Assembly (NCBI GenBank): GCA_019113845.1
Contig: DXGQ01000046.1
Location: 39,570 to 103,569 of the forward strand
Length of the DNA: 64,000 bases
From: Candidatus Anaerobutyricum avicola
Lineage (GTDB): Bacteria; Bacillota; Clostridia; Lachnospirales; Lachnospiraceae
Direction: 5' to 3'
Positions within the stretch are counted from its first letter, which is position 1; each line of letters begins with the position of its first letter. The position numbers and the translations under genes were made by a program. Below the pieces are notes generated by a model that was not told the DNA's origin, did no database searches, and saw only the letters and a list, made by a program, of their open reading frames with translations. Shown here piece by piece: positions 18,168-28,787 of this stretch.

Positions 18168-21100
18168 ATGGCAAATAACAGTAGTGCGAAAAAAAGCAGC
18201 GGCAGTACCTCCGGCAGCCGGAGAGGTACTTCTGCCGCAAAAACTTCTTCCTTACGAACCCGGAGCGCAGGGCGGTCTTCTGGCAGAAGGTCTTCGGGAA
18301 AGTCTTCACAGAGAGCGAAGGAGCCGCAGGGGATTCCGATGAAGCGGGAGATCCAGCTGGTGGCCTCCTTTGGCATCATGTTGATCTTGATGCTCAGCAA
18401 TTTTGGCCTGTGCGGCGTGGTGGGCGTATGGCTCAGCAGTTTCTTTTTTGGGATTTTCGGCTGTGTACAGTATGTGATGCCTGTGGCCTTCTTTTTGATG
18501 GTGACGGTACTTCTGGCCAATGACTACAGCCTTCTTGCCATGAAAAAATGTGGGGCCGGTTTTGTGGTTCTCACGATGATCTCCGCATATGCCCAGCTCA
18601 TTTACCAGCAGGACGTGCGGGAGTTTTACGATCTGTTTGCCGTGGCAGCGGCAGATCACCGGGCAGGTGGGATTCTTGGCGGAGGCATCGGGCTGCTGCT
18701 GCAGAGCGCGTTCGGCGTGCCGGGGGCGATCGTGATCATCTCCTGTGTTCTGCTGTTGTCTCTGATCCTTCTGACACAGCGCTCCTTTGTGGGATTTTTC
18801 CGTCAGGGGATGAAACAGGTGCAGGCGGCCTGGAAGGAAGGCGTGCAGAGACATCGACAGGCAGCAAAGGAACGGGAGACCGCCGAGGACAGACTGCGGG
18901 AAAAACAGTGTGAAGAAAAGATAAAAGAGATGGAAGAAAAGAAGGCGGAAAAAGCGGCCGGAAAGGCAGCGAAAGCGGAGAAGCCGGCAGAGGACGACGC
19001 TCCGTCCGGAGAGCCTTTGACAGGGCGGGAGCAGTCAGGACGCCGGATGGCCAGAAAGAAGAAGCAGCCGGATATCCGGATTCATATCCCGCTTTTTGCC
19101 CCGGAGGATGAGGTAAAGAAAAAGGACTCTCTGAAAGAGCTGCATCCGGAGTTCTATCCATTTACGGCAGAGGACGGAAAGACAGAGGCCTTTGCGGGAA
19201 CGCTGGACTTTTCCACACTCTCCCTGCATCCGGAAGATTCCGACGAGACATTTGCTGATGAGGCGTCAGAGGAAAGCCGTATGGGAAACACAGCGACATT
19301 TGCTGATAATCCGGCAGAGGAAAGCCAGACAGGAAGCACAGCGGTGTTTGCCGATGAGACGGCAGAGGAAAACCGGATGGGAAGCACAGAGATGTTTGCT
19401 GATAATCCGGCACAGGAAAACCGGACAGGAAAGGCGGCGATAGTCGCGGATGACGACGGAGAGGAGACGGAAGAAGCCGCACAGCCGGAGACGGCGCATG
19501 GACTTCCGGAGGAGATCACGTTGTCCGAACAGCTACCGATAGAAGAAAGGAATACAGCTGCTGTGACAGCGGCGGACAGTGATATTTTCGCGGTAACCGA
19601 TGCAGAGCAGTCAGAGACCGGTTATGAAGCGGTGAGAGATCTCTCCCCCGTGAACACAGATGCCGGAGATCCGGCGCCGGGCGATGTTGTGGTGGCGACT
19701 GTGGATCGACGGGAAAGTGCCGGTGATGCAGCTGACAACAGGAACACGGTCAGAACAGATATCCCGGAGAACGTCGCTCCGGAAACGCCTGCTTCCTCCG
19801 CGGATACTTCGGTTGTTTCCACAGGAACCGGCGCGGAAAAAGCCGGGGAAGTACATATCAACCGGGCAAAAACGCCTGCTCCGGTTTCGGAGCGCAGGCC
19901 TGCGAAGAAAGAGGAGTACATTTTCCCACCGATGAATCTTCTTGTGACGGAGAAACAGAAGCTGCCGCCGGATTACGATAAGACGCTGAAGGAGACGGCG
20001 ATGAAGCTGCAGAGTACGCTTGAGAGCTTCGGCGTGCGGGTGACGATCACCGATATCAGCTGTGGTCCGACGGTCACCCGTTATGAGATGTTTCCGGAGC
20101 AGGGAACGAAGGTCAGCAAGATCTTATCGCTGACAGATGATATCAAACTGAATCTCGCGGCCTCCGACATCCGTATCGAAGCGCCGATCCCGGGAAAGGC
20201 GGCGATCGGTATCGAAGTACCAAATAAGCAGAACATGACAGTACATTTCCGGGAGCTGGTGGATAACCGGGTGTTCCGTAACTTCAAGTCAAAGCTGGCA
20301 TTTGCGGTCGGTAAAGATATCGGCGGGAAGATTGTGGTAGCAGACCTGGCAAAGATGCCGCATCTGCTCATCGCCGGAGCGACCGGTTCCGGTAAGTCCG
20401 TCTGCATCAACACGCTGATCATGAGTATTCTTTATAAAGCGAAGCCATCGGAGGTGAAGCTGATCATGATCGACCCGAAGATGGTGGAGCTCAGTACATA
20501 TAACGGGATTCCGCATCTGCTCATTCCGGTCGTGACGGACCCGAAAAAAGCGTCCGGGGCGCTGAACTGGGCAGTGGCGGAGATGACGGACCGCTATAAG
20601 AAGTTTACGGAGACCGGCGTCCGGAATATAGAAGGCTACAATAAAAAGGTGGACGAACTGGTGAGATCCGGAGAAGTGGACGGGGAGAAACTGACGCGGA
20701 TGCCGCAGATCGTCATCATTATCGACGAGCTGGCGGATCTGATGATGGTGGCGCCGGGAGAAGTGGAGGATGCCATCGTGCGCCTGTCTCAGCTGGCCCG
20801 GGCCGCGGGGATTCATCTGGTCATCGCCACCCAGCGTCCTTCCGTCAATGTCATCACCGGTCTGATCAAGGCGAATGTTCCATCGAGGATCGCATTTTCC
20901 GTGTCCTCCGGCGTGGACAGCCGGACCATCATCGACATGAACGGAGCGGAAAAACTGCTTGGAAAGGGTGATATGCTCTTCTATCCGTCCGGGTATCAGA
21001 AACCGGTGCGTGTGCAGGGCGCCTTTGTTTCCGATGCGGAGGTCAGCCGGGTTGTGGAATTTTTGAAGGAAAATGAAGACGTCGCTGTCTATGATACGGC

Positions 21101-21374
21101 CGTGTCGGAAAAAATCGAGAAAAAGATCAAAAACGGAAGCATAACAAGCGAGAGAGACGAATATTTTGAAGCGGCGGCCCGCTTTATCATGGAAAAAGAC
21201 AAGGCGACTATCGGTATGCTGCAGAGGATGTTCAAGATCGGTTTCAACCGGGCGGCGCGCATCATTGACCAGCTTGCCGACGCCGGCATCGTAGGCCCGG
21301 AGGAGGGCACAAAACCGCGGAAGATCCTCATGTCACCGGAACAGCTGGATGCCTACTTTGAGGAGAACTTGTAG
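18168..21374 (+). CDS. DNA translocase FtsK/SpoIIIE
   Basis: TM N-terminus, Walker [22 protein letters not shown], winged-helix C-terminus. Confidence 0.95.
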   Translation: MANNSSAKKSSGSTSGSRRGTSAAKTSSLRTRSAGRSSGRRSSGKSSQRAKEPQGIPMKREIQLVASFGIMLILMLSNFGLCGVVGVWLSSFFFGIFGCVQYVMPVAFFLMVTVLLANDYSLLAMKKCGAGFVVLTMISAYAQLIYQQDVREFYDLFAVAAADHRAGGILGGGIGLLLQSAFGVPGAIVIISCVLLLSLILLTQRSFVGFFRQGMKQVQAAWKEGVQRHRQAAKERETAEDRLREKQCEEKIKEMEEKKAEKAAGKAAKAEKPAEDDAPSGEPLTGREQSGRRMARKKKQPDIRIHIPLFAPEDEVKKKDSLKELHPEFYPFTAEDGKTEAFAGTLDFSTLSLHPEDSDETFADEASEESRMGNTATFADNPAEESQTGSTAVFADETAEENRMGSTEMFADNPAQENRTGKAAIVADDDGEETEEAAQPETAHGLPEEITLSEQLPIEERNTAAVTAADSDIFAVTDAEQSETGYEAVRDLSPVNTDAGDPAPGDVVVATVDRRESAGDAADNRNTVRTDIPENVAPETPASSADTSVVSTGTGAEKAGEVHINRAKTPAPVSERRPAKKEEYIFPPMNLLVTEKQKLPPDYDKTLKETAMKLQSTLESFGVRVTITDISCGPTVTRYEMFPEQGTKVSKILSLTDDIKLNLAASDIRIEAPIPGKAAIGIEVPNKQNMTVHFRELVDNRVFRNFKSKLAFAVGKDIGGKIVVADLAKMPHLLIAGATGSGKSVCINTLIMSILYKAKPSEVKLIMIDPKMVELSTYNGIPHLLIPVVTDPKKASGALNWAVAEMTDRYKKFTETGVRNIEGYNKKVDELVRSGEVDGEKLTRMPQIVIIIDELADLMMVAPGEVEDAIVRLSQLARAAGIHLVIATQRPSVNVITGLIKANVPSRIAFSVSSGVDSRTIIDMNGAEKLLGKGDMLFYPSGYQKPVRVQGAFVSDAEVSRVVEFLKENEDVAVYDTAVSEKIEKKIKNGSITSERDEYFEAAARFIMEKDKATIGMLQRMFKIGFNRAARIIDQLADAGIVGPEEGTKPRKILMSPEQLDAYFEENL
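19250..19445 (+). repeat. Intragenic imperfect tandem repeat, 48 nt / 16 aa unit (FADxxAxExxxGxTxx), about 4 copies in the FtsK linker
   Basis: [16 protein letters not shown] / [16 protein letters not shown] / [16 protein letters not shown] / [16 protein letters not shown]. Confidence 0.9.
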
Positions 21375-21521
21375 GAATTTCCTTTACGAATGCATAAAAG
21401 TGTTGTATCATAAAATATCCTGCCAGTGGATGGATAGGGGGAAAAGAGGGAGATTTTCCCTTTCCCGGACATCCCCGCGCAGAAGACAGCAGCAAAATCA
21501 AGAACAGAAAGAGTGAAAAAA

Positions 21522-22370
21522 ATGGCAATAAAGATTGACGGAAAAAAGATTTCCGCAGACATTAAGGAAGAACTGAAAGAACAGGTTGCCGAACTGAAGG
21601 AAAAGGGCATTTCTGTCTGCCTGGCTGTGATCCAGGTGGGAAATGACCCGGCTTCCACCGTCTATGTGGGAAACAAAAAGAAGGCCTGTGCCTACATCGG
21701 CATCGAGTCGAGAGCCTATGAACTGCCGGAGGAGACGACAGAGGAAGAACTGCTTGCGCTCATTGAACAGTTGAATCAGGACGACAGCGTCAACGGTATC
21801 CTGGTGCAGCTGCCGATACCGGCGCACATGGATGAGAAGAAGGTCATCGAGGCTATTTCTCCGAAAAAGGATGTGGATGGCTTCCATCCGCAGAGTGTGG
21901 GAGCGCTCTCCATCGGGGAACCGGGATTTGTCTCCTGCACGCCGGCGGGCATCATCCAGCTCCTCAAACGGTCCGGCATTGAGATCGAGGGAAAGGAATG
22001 CGTGGTTGTGGGCAGAAGCAACATTGTAGGTAAGCCGATGGCGATGCTTTTGCTTCGGGAAAACGGGACCGTGACAGTCTGCCACTCCCGTACCCGCAAT
22101 CTGAAAGAGGTGTGCCGCCGGGCGGATATTCTGGTGGCAGCCATCGGAAAGCCGAAGTTTTTTGACGCTTCCTATGTGAAAGACGGAGCGGTGGTCATTG
22201 ATGTGGGCATCCACCGCAATGAAAACAATAAACTCTGCGGAGATGTGGATTATGACAGCGTGGTCGACAAGGTCAGCGCCATCACCCCGGTACCGGGCGG
22301 TGTGGGACCGATGACGATCGCCATGCTGATGCATAACTGCGTGGAAGCAGCATTGAGGATGAATGAGTAA
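21522..22370 (+). CDS. folD: Bifunctional methylenetetrahydrofolate dehydrogenase/cyclohydrolase
   Basis: VQVGNDPASTVYVGNKKKAC, ILVQLPIPAHMDE, VVGRSNIVGKPMAMLLL, PGGVGPMTIAMLM. Confidence 0.97.
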   Translation: MAIKIDGKKISADIKEELKEQVAELKEKGISVCLAVIQVGNDPASTVYVGNKKKACAYIGIESRAYELPEETTEEELLALIEQLNQDDSVNGILVQLPIPAHMDEKKVIEAISPKKDVDGFHPQSVGALSIGEPGFVSCTPAGIIQLLKRSGIEIEGKECVVVGRSNIVGKPMAMLLLRENGTVTVCHSRTRNLKEVCRRADILVAAIGKPKFFDASYVKDGAVVIDVGIHRNENNKLCGDVDYDSVVDKVSAITPVPGGVGPMTIAMLMHNCVEAALRMNE

Positions 22371-23793
22371 GATGAAAAATGTATTATTTATCTCTCTTGG
22401 CTGTGACAAGAACCTGGTGGACAGCGAGAAGATGCTGGGGCTTTTAAGTGAAGCCGGCTATACCATCGTGGAGGAAGAGGAACAGGCGGATGCCATTGTC
22501 ATCAATACCTGCTGTTTTATCCACGATGCCAAGGAGGAGAGTATCGAGACGATCATCGAGATGGCTTCCTGGAAAGAAAAAGGCCGGGTACGGGCGCTCG
22601 TCATTACGGGATGTCTTGCCGAGAGATACAAAGAGGAGATTGGAGAGGAACTTCCGGAGGTGGACGCTGTCATCGGAACGACCGGTTACACCGAGATCGT
22701 GAAGGTGCTGGACAGTCTTCTGGGGGAGACGGGCGCAGCGGAAGTGTCAGAAGAAAATGTACCGGCAGACGAGGCTAACGGAGCCGGTCCGGCGCAGACA
22801 CATACTCTGATCTTCTGTCCGTCCATTGATCTTCTCCCTCCGTCCCTGCCGGATAAGCGGATGGTGACGACAGGTTCCTATACAGCCTATCTGAAGATCG
22901 CGGAGGGCTGTAACAAGCATTGCAGCTATTGCGTGATCCCGTCTGTCCGGGGACGGTACCGGAGTTTTCCGATGGAAGACCTGGTGGAAGAAGCCGGGCG
23001 GCTGGTAGACGGCGGCGCAAAGGAACTGATCCTTGTCGCGCAGGAGACGACAGTTTACGGTGTGGATCTGTATGGACAGAAGATGCTGCCGGAGCTTCTG
23101 CGAAGACTCTGCAGACTGGAAGGACTGGCCTGGATCCGGGTTCTCTACTGTTATCCGGAGGAGATCACAGAGGAACTGATCCAGGTGATGAAGGAAGAAG
23201 AGAAGATCTGTCACTATCTGGATATTCCGATCCAGCACAGTGAGGATGCTGTCCTGAAGCAGATGGGAAGAAAAACAGACCGGGCGGAACTCACCGCCCT
23301 GATCGGTAAGCTTCGGGCGGAGATTCCGGACATTACCCTGCGCACGACGCTGATCACTGGTTTTCCCGGCGAGACCGAAGAAGACTTTGCCCGCATGACT
23401 GATTTTGTGGAGCAGATGCGGTTTGACCGTCTGGGTGTTTTCACCTATTCCCCGGAGGAGGGGACAAGAGCGGCTGCCATGGACGGACAGATCGCCGAGG
23501 AAGTGAAAGAGGAGCGCCGCGACCGTATCATGGAACTGCAGCAGGCTATCTGCGCAGAAGAGGCGGCCGGCAGAGTGGGCAGTGAGATGTCCGTTTTGAT
23601 AGAAGGGTATTTGTACGAAGAAGATATTTATGTGGGGAGAACCTATATGGATGCGCCGAAGGTGGACGGAAATGTCTTTGTCCGGGCGGAGGAAGAACTG
23701 ATTTCCGGGGACATCGTGCCGGTGCGGATTACGGGTGCGAGCGAATATGATTTGATGGGAGATGTTATTTATGAAGATGAATTTACCGAATAA
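22363..23793 (+). CDS. rimO: Ribosomal protein S12 methylthiotransferase
   Basis: FISLGCDKNLVDSEKMLG; radical-SAM CNKHCSYC; overlaps folD by 8 nt. Confidence 0.95.
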   Translation: MSKMKNVLFISLGCDKNLVDSEKMLGLLSEAGYTIVEEEEQADAIVINTCCFIHDAKEESIETIIEMASWKEKGRVRALVITGCLAERYKEEIGEELPEVDAVIGTTGYTEIVKVLDSLLGETGAAEVSEENVPADEANGAGPAQTHTLIFCPSIDLLPPSLPDKRMVTTGSYTAYLKIAEGCNKHCSYCVIPSVRGRYRSFPMEDLVEEAGRLVDGGAKELILVAQETTVYGVDLYGQKMLPELLRRLCRLEGLAWIRVLYCYPEEITEELIQVMKEEEKICHYLDIPIQHSEDAVLKQMGRKTDRAELTALIGKLRAEIPDITLRTTLITGFPGETEEDFARMTDFVEQMRFDRLGVFTYSPEEGTRAAAMDGQIAEEVKEERRDRIMELQQAICAEEAAGRVGSEMSVLIEGYLYEEDIYVGRTYMDAPKVDGNVFVRAEEELISGDIVPVRITGASEYDLMGDVIYEDEFTE

Positions 23794-24340
23794 GCTGACG
23801 ATACTGCGAATGATACTGGTACCGTTTTTTGTATTTTTTATGCTGGTGGACTCCTCGGTCGTGCCGCATGGATACGCCAAATGGATCGCGCTGGTGTTAT
23901 TCTGTGTGGCGAGCATCACGGATTTTCTGGACGGACAGATCGCCAGAAGAAATAATCTCGTGACCAATTTCGGAAAGTTTATGGATCCTCTGGCAGATAA
24001 GATTCTGACCTGTTCTGCATTTATCTGCCTTATCGTGACAAGACCGGAAAGTATGCCGGCCTGGATTGTCATCATTATCATTGCCAGAGAGTTTGTCATC
24101 AGCGGATTCCGTCTCGTGGCCAGCGACAAAGGTGTTGTGATCGCTGCCAGCTATTGGGGAAAGTTCAAGACAAACTTCCAGATGTTCGCCATCATTCTGC
24201 TGATCGCGGATTTCGGCGGTCCTGTTGCCTTTGTCATTGAGCAGATTCTTGTGTACATCGCTCTTATACTGACGATCGTATCCCTGGTGGACTATCTTGC
24301 CAAAAATATTGATGTCCTGAAAGAGGGAGGAGAGGAGTAG
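23771..24340 (+). CDS. pgsA: CDP-diacylglycerol-glycerol-3-phosphate 3-phosphatidyltransferase
   Basis: MNLPNKLTILRM; DGQIARRNNLVTNFGKFMDPLADK. Confidence 0.95.
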   Translation: MKMNLPNKLTILRMILVPFFVFFMLVDSSVVPHGYAKWIALVLFCVASITDFLDGQIARRNNLVTNFGKFMDPLADKILTCSAFICLIVTRPESMPAWIVIIIIAREFVISGFRLVASDKGVVIAASYWGKFKTNFQMFAIILLIADFGGPVAFVIEQILVYIALILTIVSLVDYLAKNIDVLKEGGEE

Positions 24341-24342
24341 CC

Positions 24343-24846
24343 ATGAGTTCTGGTCGAAGAATCGTTGAGATACCGGTAGAAAAAAAGATAGAGCGCATCT
24401 TAAAGAGCAAGAAGCTGACTGTCACCACAGCGGAATCCTGTACCGGCGGGCTGATCGCGGGAACGCTGGTCAACGCGCCTGGTATTTCAGAAGTATATAA
24501 AGAAGGATATATCACGTATTCCAATGAGGCCAAGATAAAGCTTCTCGGAGTGAAGGAGGAGACGCTTCGCCAGTACGGCGCGGTCTCCCGGCAGACAGCC
24601 ATTGAGATGGCGGAGGGAGCAGCCCGGGCAGCCGGAGCGGACGCGGCCATCGCAGTCACCGGCATCGCCGGTCCGGACGGCGGCACAGAGGAAAAACCGG
24701 TGGGGCTGGTGTATATCGGCTGCAGTGTGGAAGGAAAGACCATCGTGAAGCGGTGTTTCTACGGAGGAGACAGACTGGCGATCCGGCAGGCGGCTGCCCG
24801 GGAGGCGCTGGATATCCTGTATTGCCAGATTCTCTCTGACGAATAG
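24343..24846 (+). CDS. CinA C-terminal domain protein (nicotinamide-nucleotide amidohydrolase)
   Basis: TTAESCTGGLIAGTLVNAPGIS, AVTGIAGPDGGTEEKPVGLVYIG; N-terminal CinA domain absent. Confidence 0.92.
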   Translation: MSSGRRIVEIPVEKKIERILKSKKLTVTTAESCTGGLIAGTLVNAPGISEVYKEGYITYSNEAKIKLLGVKEETLRQYGAVSRQTAIEMAEGAARAAGADAAIAVTGIAGPDGGTEEKPVGLVYIGCSVEGKTIVKRCFYGGDRLAIRQAAAREALDILYCQILSDE

Positions 24847-24990
24847 AAAAATGCATAAAAAGACAGCGGATTCCCGGAAATCCGAAGGCAGGCGAACGTC
24901 CGGCTGAAACAGGAAGAGGGAAGAAGAGAAAAGACGCATAAGAGGAAGTGATTTGTGAAGACAAAAAGCGGAATTTTATGCGTTTTTTTC

Positions 24991-25024
24991 TTGACTTTTC
25001 TGCGCTAACTGATATAGTCTATAT
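24991..25024 (+). promoter_or_regulatory. Promoter with 13-bp palindromic candidate operator overlapping -10
   Basis: TTGACT (24991-24996), 16 nt spacer, TATAGT; palindrome ATATAG-T-CTATAT at 25012-25024. Confidence 0.6.
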
Positions 25025-25113
25025 AACACAGGCGCTTTATACAGATTGGAGAAGAACCGCTGTCTTCCCGGACAGCGGGAGAGAAAACATTGGAAAGAGG
25101 AAAGGGTGAAGGC

Positions 25114-25491
25114 ATGCTGATCGAGATAGATTTTAACAGTCCGGAAGCCATATATATACAGCTTCGCAATCAGATCGTGATGGAGATCGCCCAGGAGCGG
25201 CTTCGCGATGGAGACTCTCTTCCCTCCGTGCGCAGCCTGGCGAAGGAACTTGGCGTAAACATGCACACTGTCAATAAGGCCTATGCCATTCTTCGTGAAG
25301 AGGGGTATCTGAAGCTTGACCGGAGGAAGGGAGCGATCGTTTCCGTGGAGAAGAGCAGAAAGGAAGACGAGCTTGAGAAGATCAATAACTATATGCAGAT
25401 GATCGTCGCTCAGGCCATATGTAAGGAGATCACAAAAGAAGAGATGAGCCAGATCGTGGCGGAAATGTACGATGCGTTTCGTCTGCTGTGA
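25114..25491 (+). CDS. GntR family regulator, YtrA-like
   Basis: IYIQLRNQIVMEIAQERLRDGDSLPSVRSLAKELGVNMHTVNKAYAILREEGYL; short C-terminus. Confidence 0.9.
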   Translation: MLIEIDFNSPEAIYIQLRNQIVMEIAQERLRDGDSLPSVRSLAKELGVNMHTVNKAYAILREEGYLKLDRRKGAIVSVEKSRKEDELEKINNYMQMIVAQAICKEITKEEMSQIVAEMYDAFRLL

Positions 25492-25597
25492 GAAAGATTT
25501 CCGACGTCGGCGGATAACGATACGACGCGCCGGACAGTCTCACAGGTAAGGCGGAAAGAGATAAGACAGTACGATAAGACAGTAAAGTGAGGTTTTT

Positions 25598-28045
25598 ATG
25601 AATAAAGAATATAACGTATATGCGTCCCGCGCGCTGCTGCGGGCGGAGGAGGACGCGAAGTCCTGCCGGCAGAAGTATGTCGGCACAGAGCATCTGGTGC
25701 TGGGACTTCTCTCAGAGGAGGAATCCCTGGCGGGCCGGGTGCTGACGGAAAACGGAGTGACCTATCAGACATTTTTTGACGCAGTTTTAGGACAGTCGGC
25801 CGCTCTCGGAGATAATGAAAAGACATCCTTTATCGGATACAGCCCGAAGGCCGAGGAGATCCTGGGAGAGAGCTGTGCGGAGGCGGAGCGTTTTCACGCG
25901 GAAAAGATCGGCACGGAGCACATCCTGCTGGCGCTTTTAAAGGAGCAGGATTGTATTGCCATCCGCCTTTTGAAAGGACTCAGTGTGAATCTCAAGCGGA
26001 TTTATGTGGATATCCTGGTCACGTTAGGAGTGGATGCTTCCAGAGCGCAGAAAGAGTATCAGCGGGTGACCGGACAGAGAAAGAGCCGGAGGCAGACCTC
26101 CATGACGGAGTCGTTCTGCGAGGATCTGACGCAGAAGGCAAAGAACGGCGCCCTTGATCCGATCATCGGGCGGAAAGAAGAGCTGATGAGAGTGATCCAG
26201 ATTCTGAGCCGGCGTACAAAGAACAGTCCGTGTCTGGTCGGTGAGCCGGGTGTCGGAAAGACGGCCATCGTGGAAGGACTGGCGCAGTGGATCGTCCGGG
26301 AAGAGGTGCCGGAGATGCTCAAGGGCAAGAGGGTGATGACACTTGATCTGCCGGGACTCATCGCCGGTTCCAAGTACCGGGGCGAGTTTGAGGAACGCAT
26401 CAAGGGACTGCTGCAGGAAGTGATGGACCGGGGCGATATCCTGCTGTTTGTGGATGAGATACACACGATGATCGGCGCCGGCGGCGCGGAAGGCGCCATC
26501 GACGCGTCCAATATCGTAAAACCGTTTCTTGCCAGAGGAGAGCTGCAGCTGATCGGAGCGACCACCAGCGAGGAGTATCGCAAATACATTGAAAAAGATG
26601 CGGCTTTTGAGCGGAGATTCCAGCCGGTGACGGTGGAAGAGCCGACAGTGGAGGAGACCGTGGAGATCCTGAAAGGATTAAAAGAGAAGTTTGAAAAACA
26701 CCACCATGTGCATTACACGGCGTCTGCGCTTGAGGCGGCGGCAGCTCTCTCCAAGCGCTACATCAGCGACCGGTTCCTGCCGGACAAGGCCATTGACGTG
26801 ATGGACGAGGCGGCTTCCAAAAAGAAGGTCGGGCTCTTTACCATGCCGGATGCCCTCAAAAAGGCGGAAGACGAGGTGAAGAAGTTCAGTCTGCGCAAAG
26901 AGGAAGCGCTGATGGAGGGCAATATCCGCAAGGCAAAGCTCAACAATACGAAACAGCAGAAGGCGCAGGCGCAGGCGGCAGAGCTGAAGGAGAAGTGGGA
27001 TAAAGAAAAAGAAGTGAAAAATATCACGGTCTCCGAGAACGATGTGGCGGCTGTTGTCTCTGCCTGGACGAAGATTCCGGTCACAAAGATCGGGCAGACG
27101 GAGTCACAGAGACTGCTGTCTCTGGAGACGGAGCTTAAGAAGCGGGTCATCGGACAGGATGAGGCCGTGTCGATTCTTGCGAAAGCGATCAAGCGGGGAC
27201 GTGTGGGCATGAAGGATCCGAAGCGCCCAATCGGCTCGTTCCTGTTCCTGGGACCGACCGGTGTGGGTAAGACGGAACTTTCCAAGGCGCTGGCAGAAGC
27301 GCTGTTCGGAGATGAGAACGCCATGATCCGGGTGGACATGTCTGAATATATGGAGAAGCACAGTGTTTCCAAGCTTATCGGTTCCCCTCCGGGATATGTG
27401 GGGTATGAGGAAGGCGGACAGCTCAGTGAGCAGGTGCGCAGGCATCCGTACTCCGTGCTGCTGTTTGACGAGATAGAAAAGGCACACGGCGATGTGTTTA
27501 ACATCCTGCTCCAGGTGCTGGATGACGGTCAGATCACCGATTCCAACGGACGGCGGGTGGACTTTAAGAATACGGTGATCATCATGACTTCCAATGCGGG
27601 CGCGCAGCGGATCATGGCGCCGAAGAACCTCGGCTTTACCAGCCATACGGACGCTGCGCAGGATCATGAGCGCATGAAAAGCCGGGTGATGGAAGAGGTA
27701 AGGCAGATCTTCAAGCCGGAGTTTCTGAACCGGATCGACGGTATTGTTGTTTTCCACACACTGGAAAAAGAGCAGCAGAAGAAGATCGTCCGTCTCCTTC
27801 TCAATGAGCTGTCAGACCGGGTAAAAGAGACGCCGGGCTTTACGCTCCTTGCGACGGAAGCGGTGGAAGACTATATCCTCGAAAAAGGGTACAATCCGCA
27901 GTATGGAGCCCGGCCGCTTCGGAGAACGATCCAGAATGAACTGGAAGATTTTCTGGCGGATGAGTTCCTGCTTGGACATATCAGACCTGGCAGCCAGATT
28001 ACGCTTGACATAAAAGACGGCAAAGTCGTGATCGCGGAATCATGA
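25598..28045 (+). CDS. clpC: ATP-dependent Clp protease ATP-binding subunit ClpC
   Basis: Clp N repeats, two AAA+ domains (GEPGVGKTAIVEG; GPTGVGKTELSKA). Confidence 0.95.
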   Translation: MNKEYNVYASRALLRAEEDAKSCRQKYVGTEHLVLGLLSEEESLAGRVLTENGVTYQTFFDAVLGQSAALGDNEKTSFIGYSPKAEEILGESCAEAERFHAEKIGTEHILLALLKEQDCIAIRLLKGLSVNLKRIYVDILVTLGVDASRAQKEYQRVTGQRKSRRQTSMTESFCEDLTQKAKNGALDPIIGRKEELMRVIQILSRRTKNSPCLVGEPGVGKTAIVEGLAQWIVREEVPEMLKGKRVMTLDLPGLIAGSKYRGEFEERIKGLLQEVMDRGDILLFVDEIHTMIGAGGAEGAIDASNIVKPFLARGELQLIGATTSEEYRKYIEKDAAFERRFQPVTVEEPTVEETVEILKGLKEKFEKHHHVHYTASALEAAAALSKRYISDRFLPDKAIDVMDEAASKKKVGLFTMPDALKKAEDEVKKFSLRKEEALMEGNIRKAKLNNTKQQKAQAQAAELKEKWDKEKEVKNITVSENDVAAVVSAWTKIPVTKIGQTESQRLLSLETELKKRVIGQDEAVSILAKAIKRGRVGMKDPKRPIGSFLFLGPTGVGKTELSKALAEALFGDENAMIRVDMSEYMEKHSVSKLIGSPPGYVGYEEGGQLSEQVRRHPYSVLLFDEIEKAHGDVFNILLQVLDDGQITDSNGRRVDFKNTVIIMTSNAGAQRIMAPKNLGFTSHTDAAQDHERMKSRVMEEVRQIFKPEFLNRIDGIVVFHTLEKEQQKKIVRLLLNELSDRVKETPGFTLLATEAVEDYILEKGYNPQYGARPLRRTIQNELEDFLADEFLLGHIRPGSQITLDIKDGKVVIAES

Positions 28046-28066
28046 CATTCTGATGAAAATGAATAT

Positions 28067-28094
28067 TTGCAAAAATATATATTTCCTGTATAAT
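28067..28094 (+). promoter_or_regulatory. Promoter upstream of the 28177 gene
   Basis: TTGCAA (28067-28072), 16 nt, TATAAT (28089-28094). Confidence 0.7.
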
Positions 28095-28124
28095 AAGGAT
28101 AACTGTAAGCTGTTAGATAAATGA

Positions 28125-28158
28125 GGCGAAAAGACGGTGGAAGATTCCTCTTTTCGCC
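28125..28158 (+). promoter_or_regulatory. 5' UTR hairpin just upstream of the SD
   Basis: Perfect 10-bp stem ggcgaaaaga / tcttttcgcc, no T-run, followed by taggagg-ATG. Confidence 0.65.
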
Positions 28159-28176
28159 ACAGGTAGGAGGATAATT

Positions 28177-28590
28177 ATGGCTAACGTAAAAGAATTACTG
28201 AGAGCAGAAGAGAATGGCAGTATCAGTTTTGGTGACTACAGTCTGGAGGCTAAGACGAAGCTGGCAGACTTCAAGTATCAGGATTCTGTGTACAAGGTAA
28301 AGACATTTAAGGAGATCACCCGTCTGGAGAAGAACGGAGGCGTGGTGTACGAATCCGTGCCGGGTTCTGCTGTACATGATTACAGGGAGACAGAGCGGCA
28401 GGTTGTTTTCACTGTGGAGGCAGCGGACGACATACATATCACCCTGGAGCTGGAGCCGGAAAAAGAGTACAAAGTATATGTGGATGACACCAACATCGGC
28501 AGGATGAAGTCCAATCTGGGAGGAAAGATTGATTTCAGTATTGAGCTTAATGCAGGAGAGTCTGCGAAGGTGGATGTCATTAAGTTATAA
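28177..28590 (+). CDS. Conserved-looking small hypothetical protein
   Basis: Good promoter, RBS and ORF; family not confidently recognised. Confidence 0.7.
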   Translation: MANVKELLRAEENGSISFGDYSLEAKTKLADFKYQDSVYKVKTFKEITRLEKNGGVVYESVPGSAVHDYRETERQVVFTVEAADDIHITLELEPEKEYKVYVDDTNIGRMKSNLGGKIDFSIELNAGESAKVDVIKL

Positions 28591-28787
28591 AAGGTATGAA
28601 AAAGAGAGCGCTCTCTCATAATTGTGAGAGAGGGACTCTCAGGAAAAAGGGCTGTTGCAGGACAGATCTTTTGATACAGCGGGTCGCGCGACCGGAAGAG
28701 AACGCGGCAGTCTGTATGCGGGATGCTGTGTGCAGCAGCCCTTTCCTGCGCAGGCAGAGTTTCAAAGAAAGGGACAGGAGGGAAAGC

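Noticed and set aside
19192-19443. Repeat region in ftsK considered as a CRISPR-like array
   Set aside because: Repeats are contiguous, imperfect, in frame and coding; no spacers.
24343-24846. CinA lacking its N-terminal domain as a truncation
   Set aside because: Stand-alone CinA C-terminal (PncC-like) proteins are common; motifs intact.
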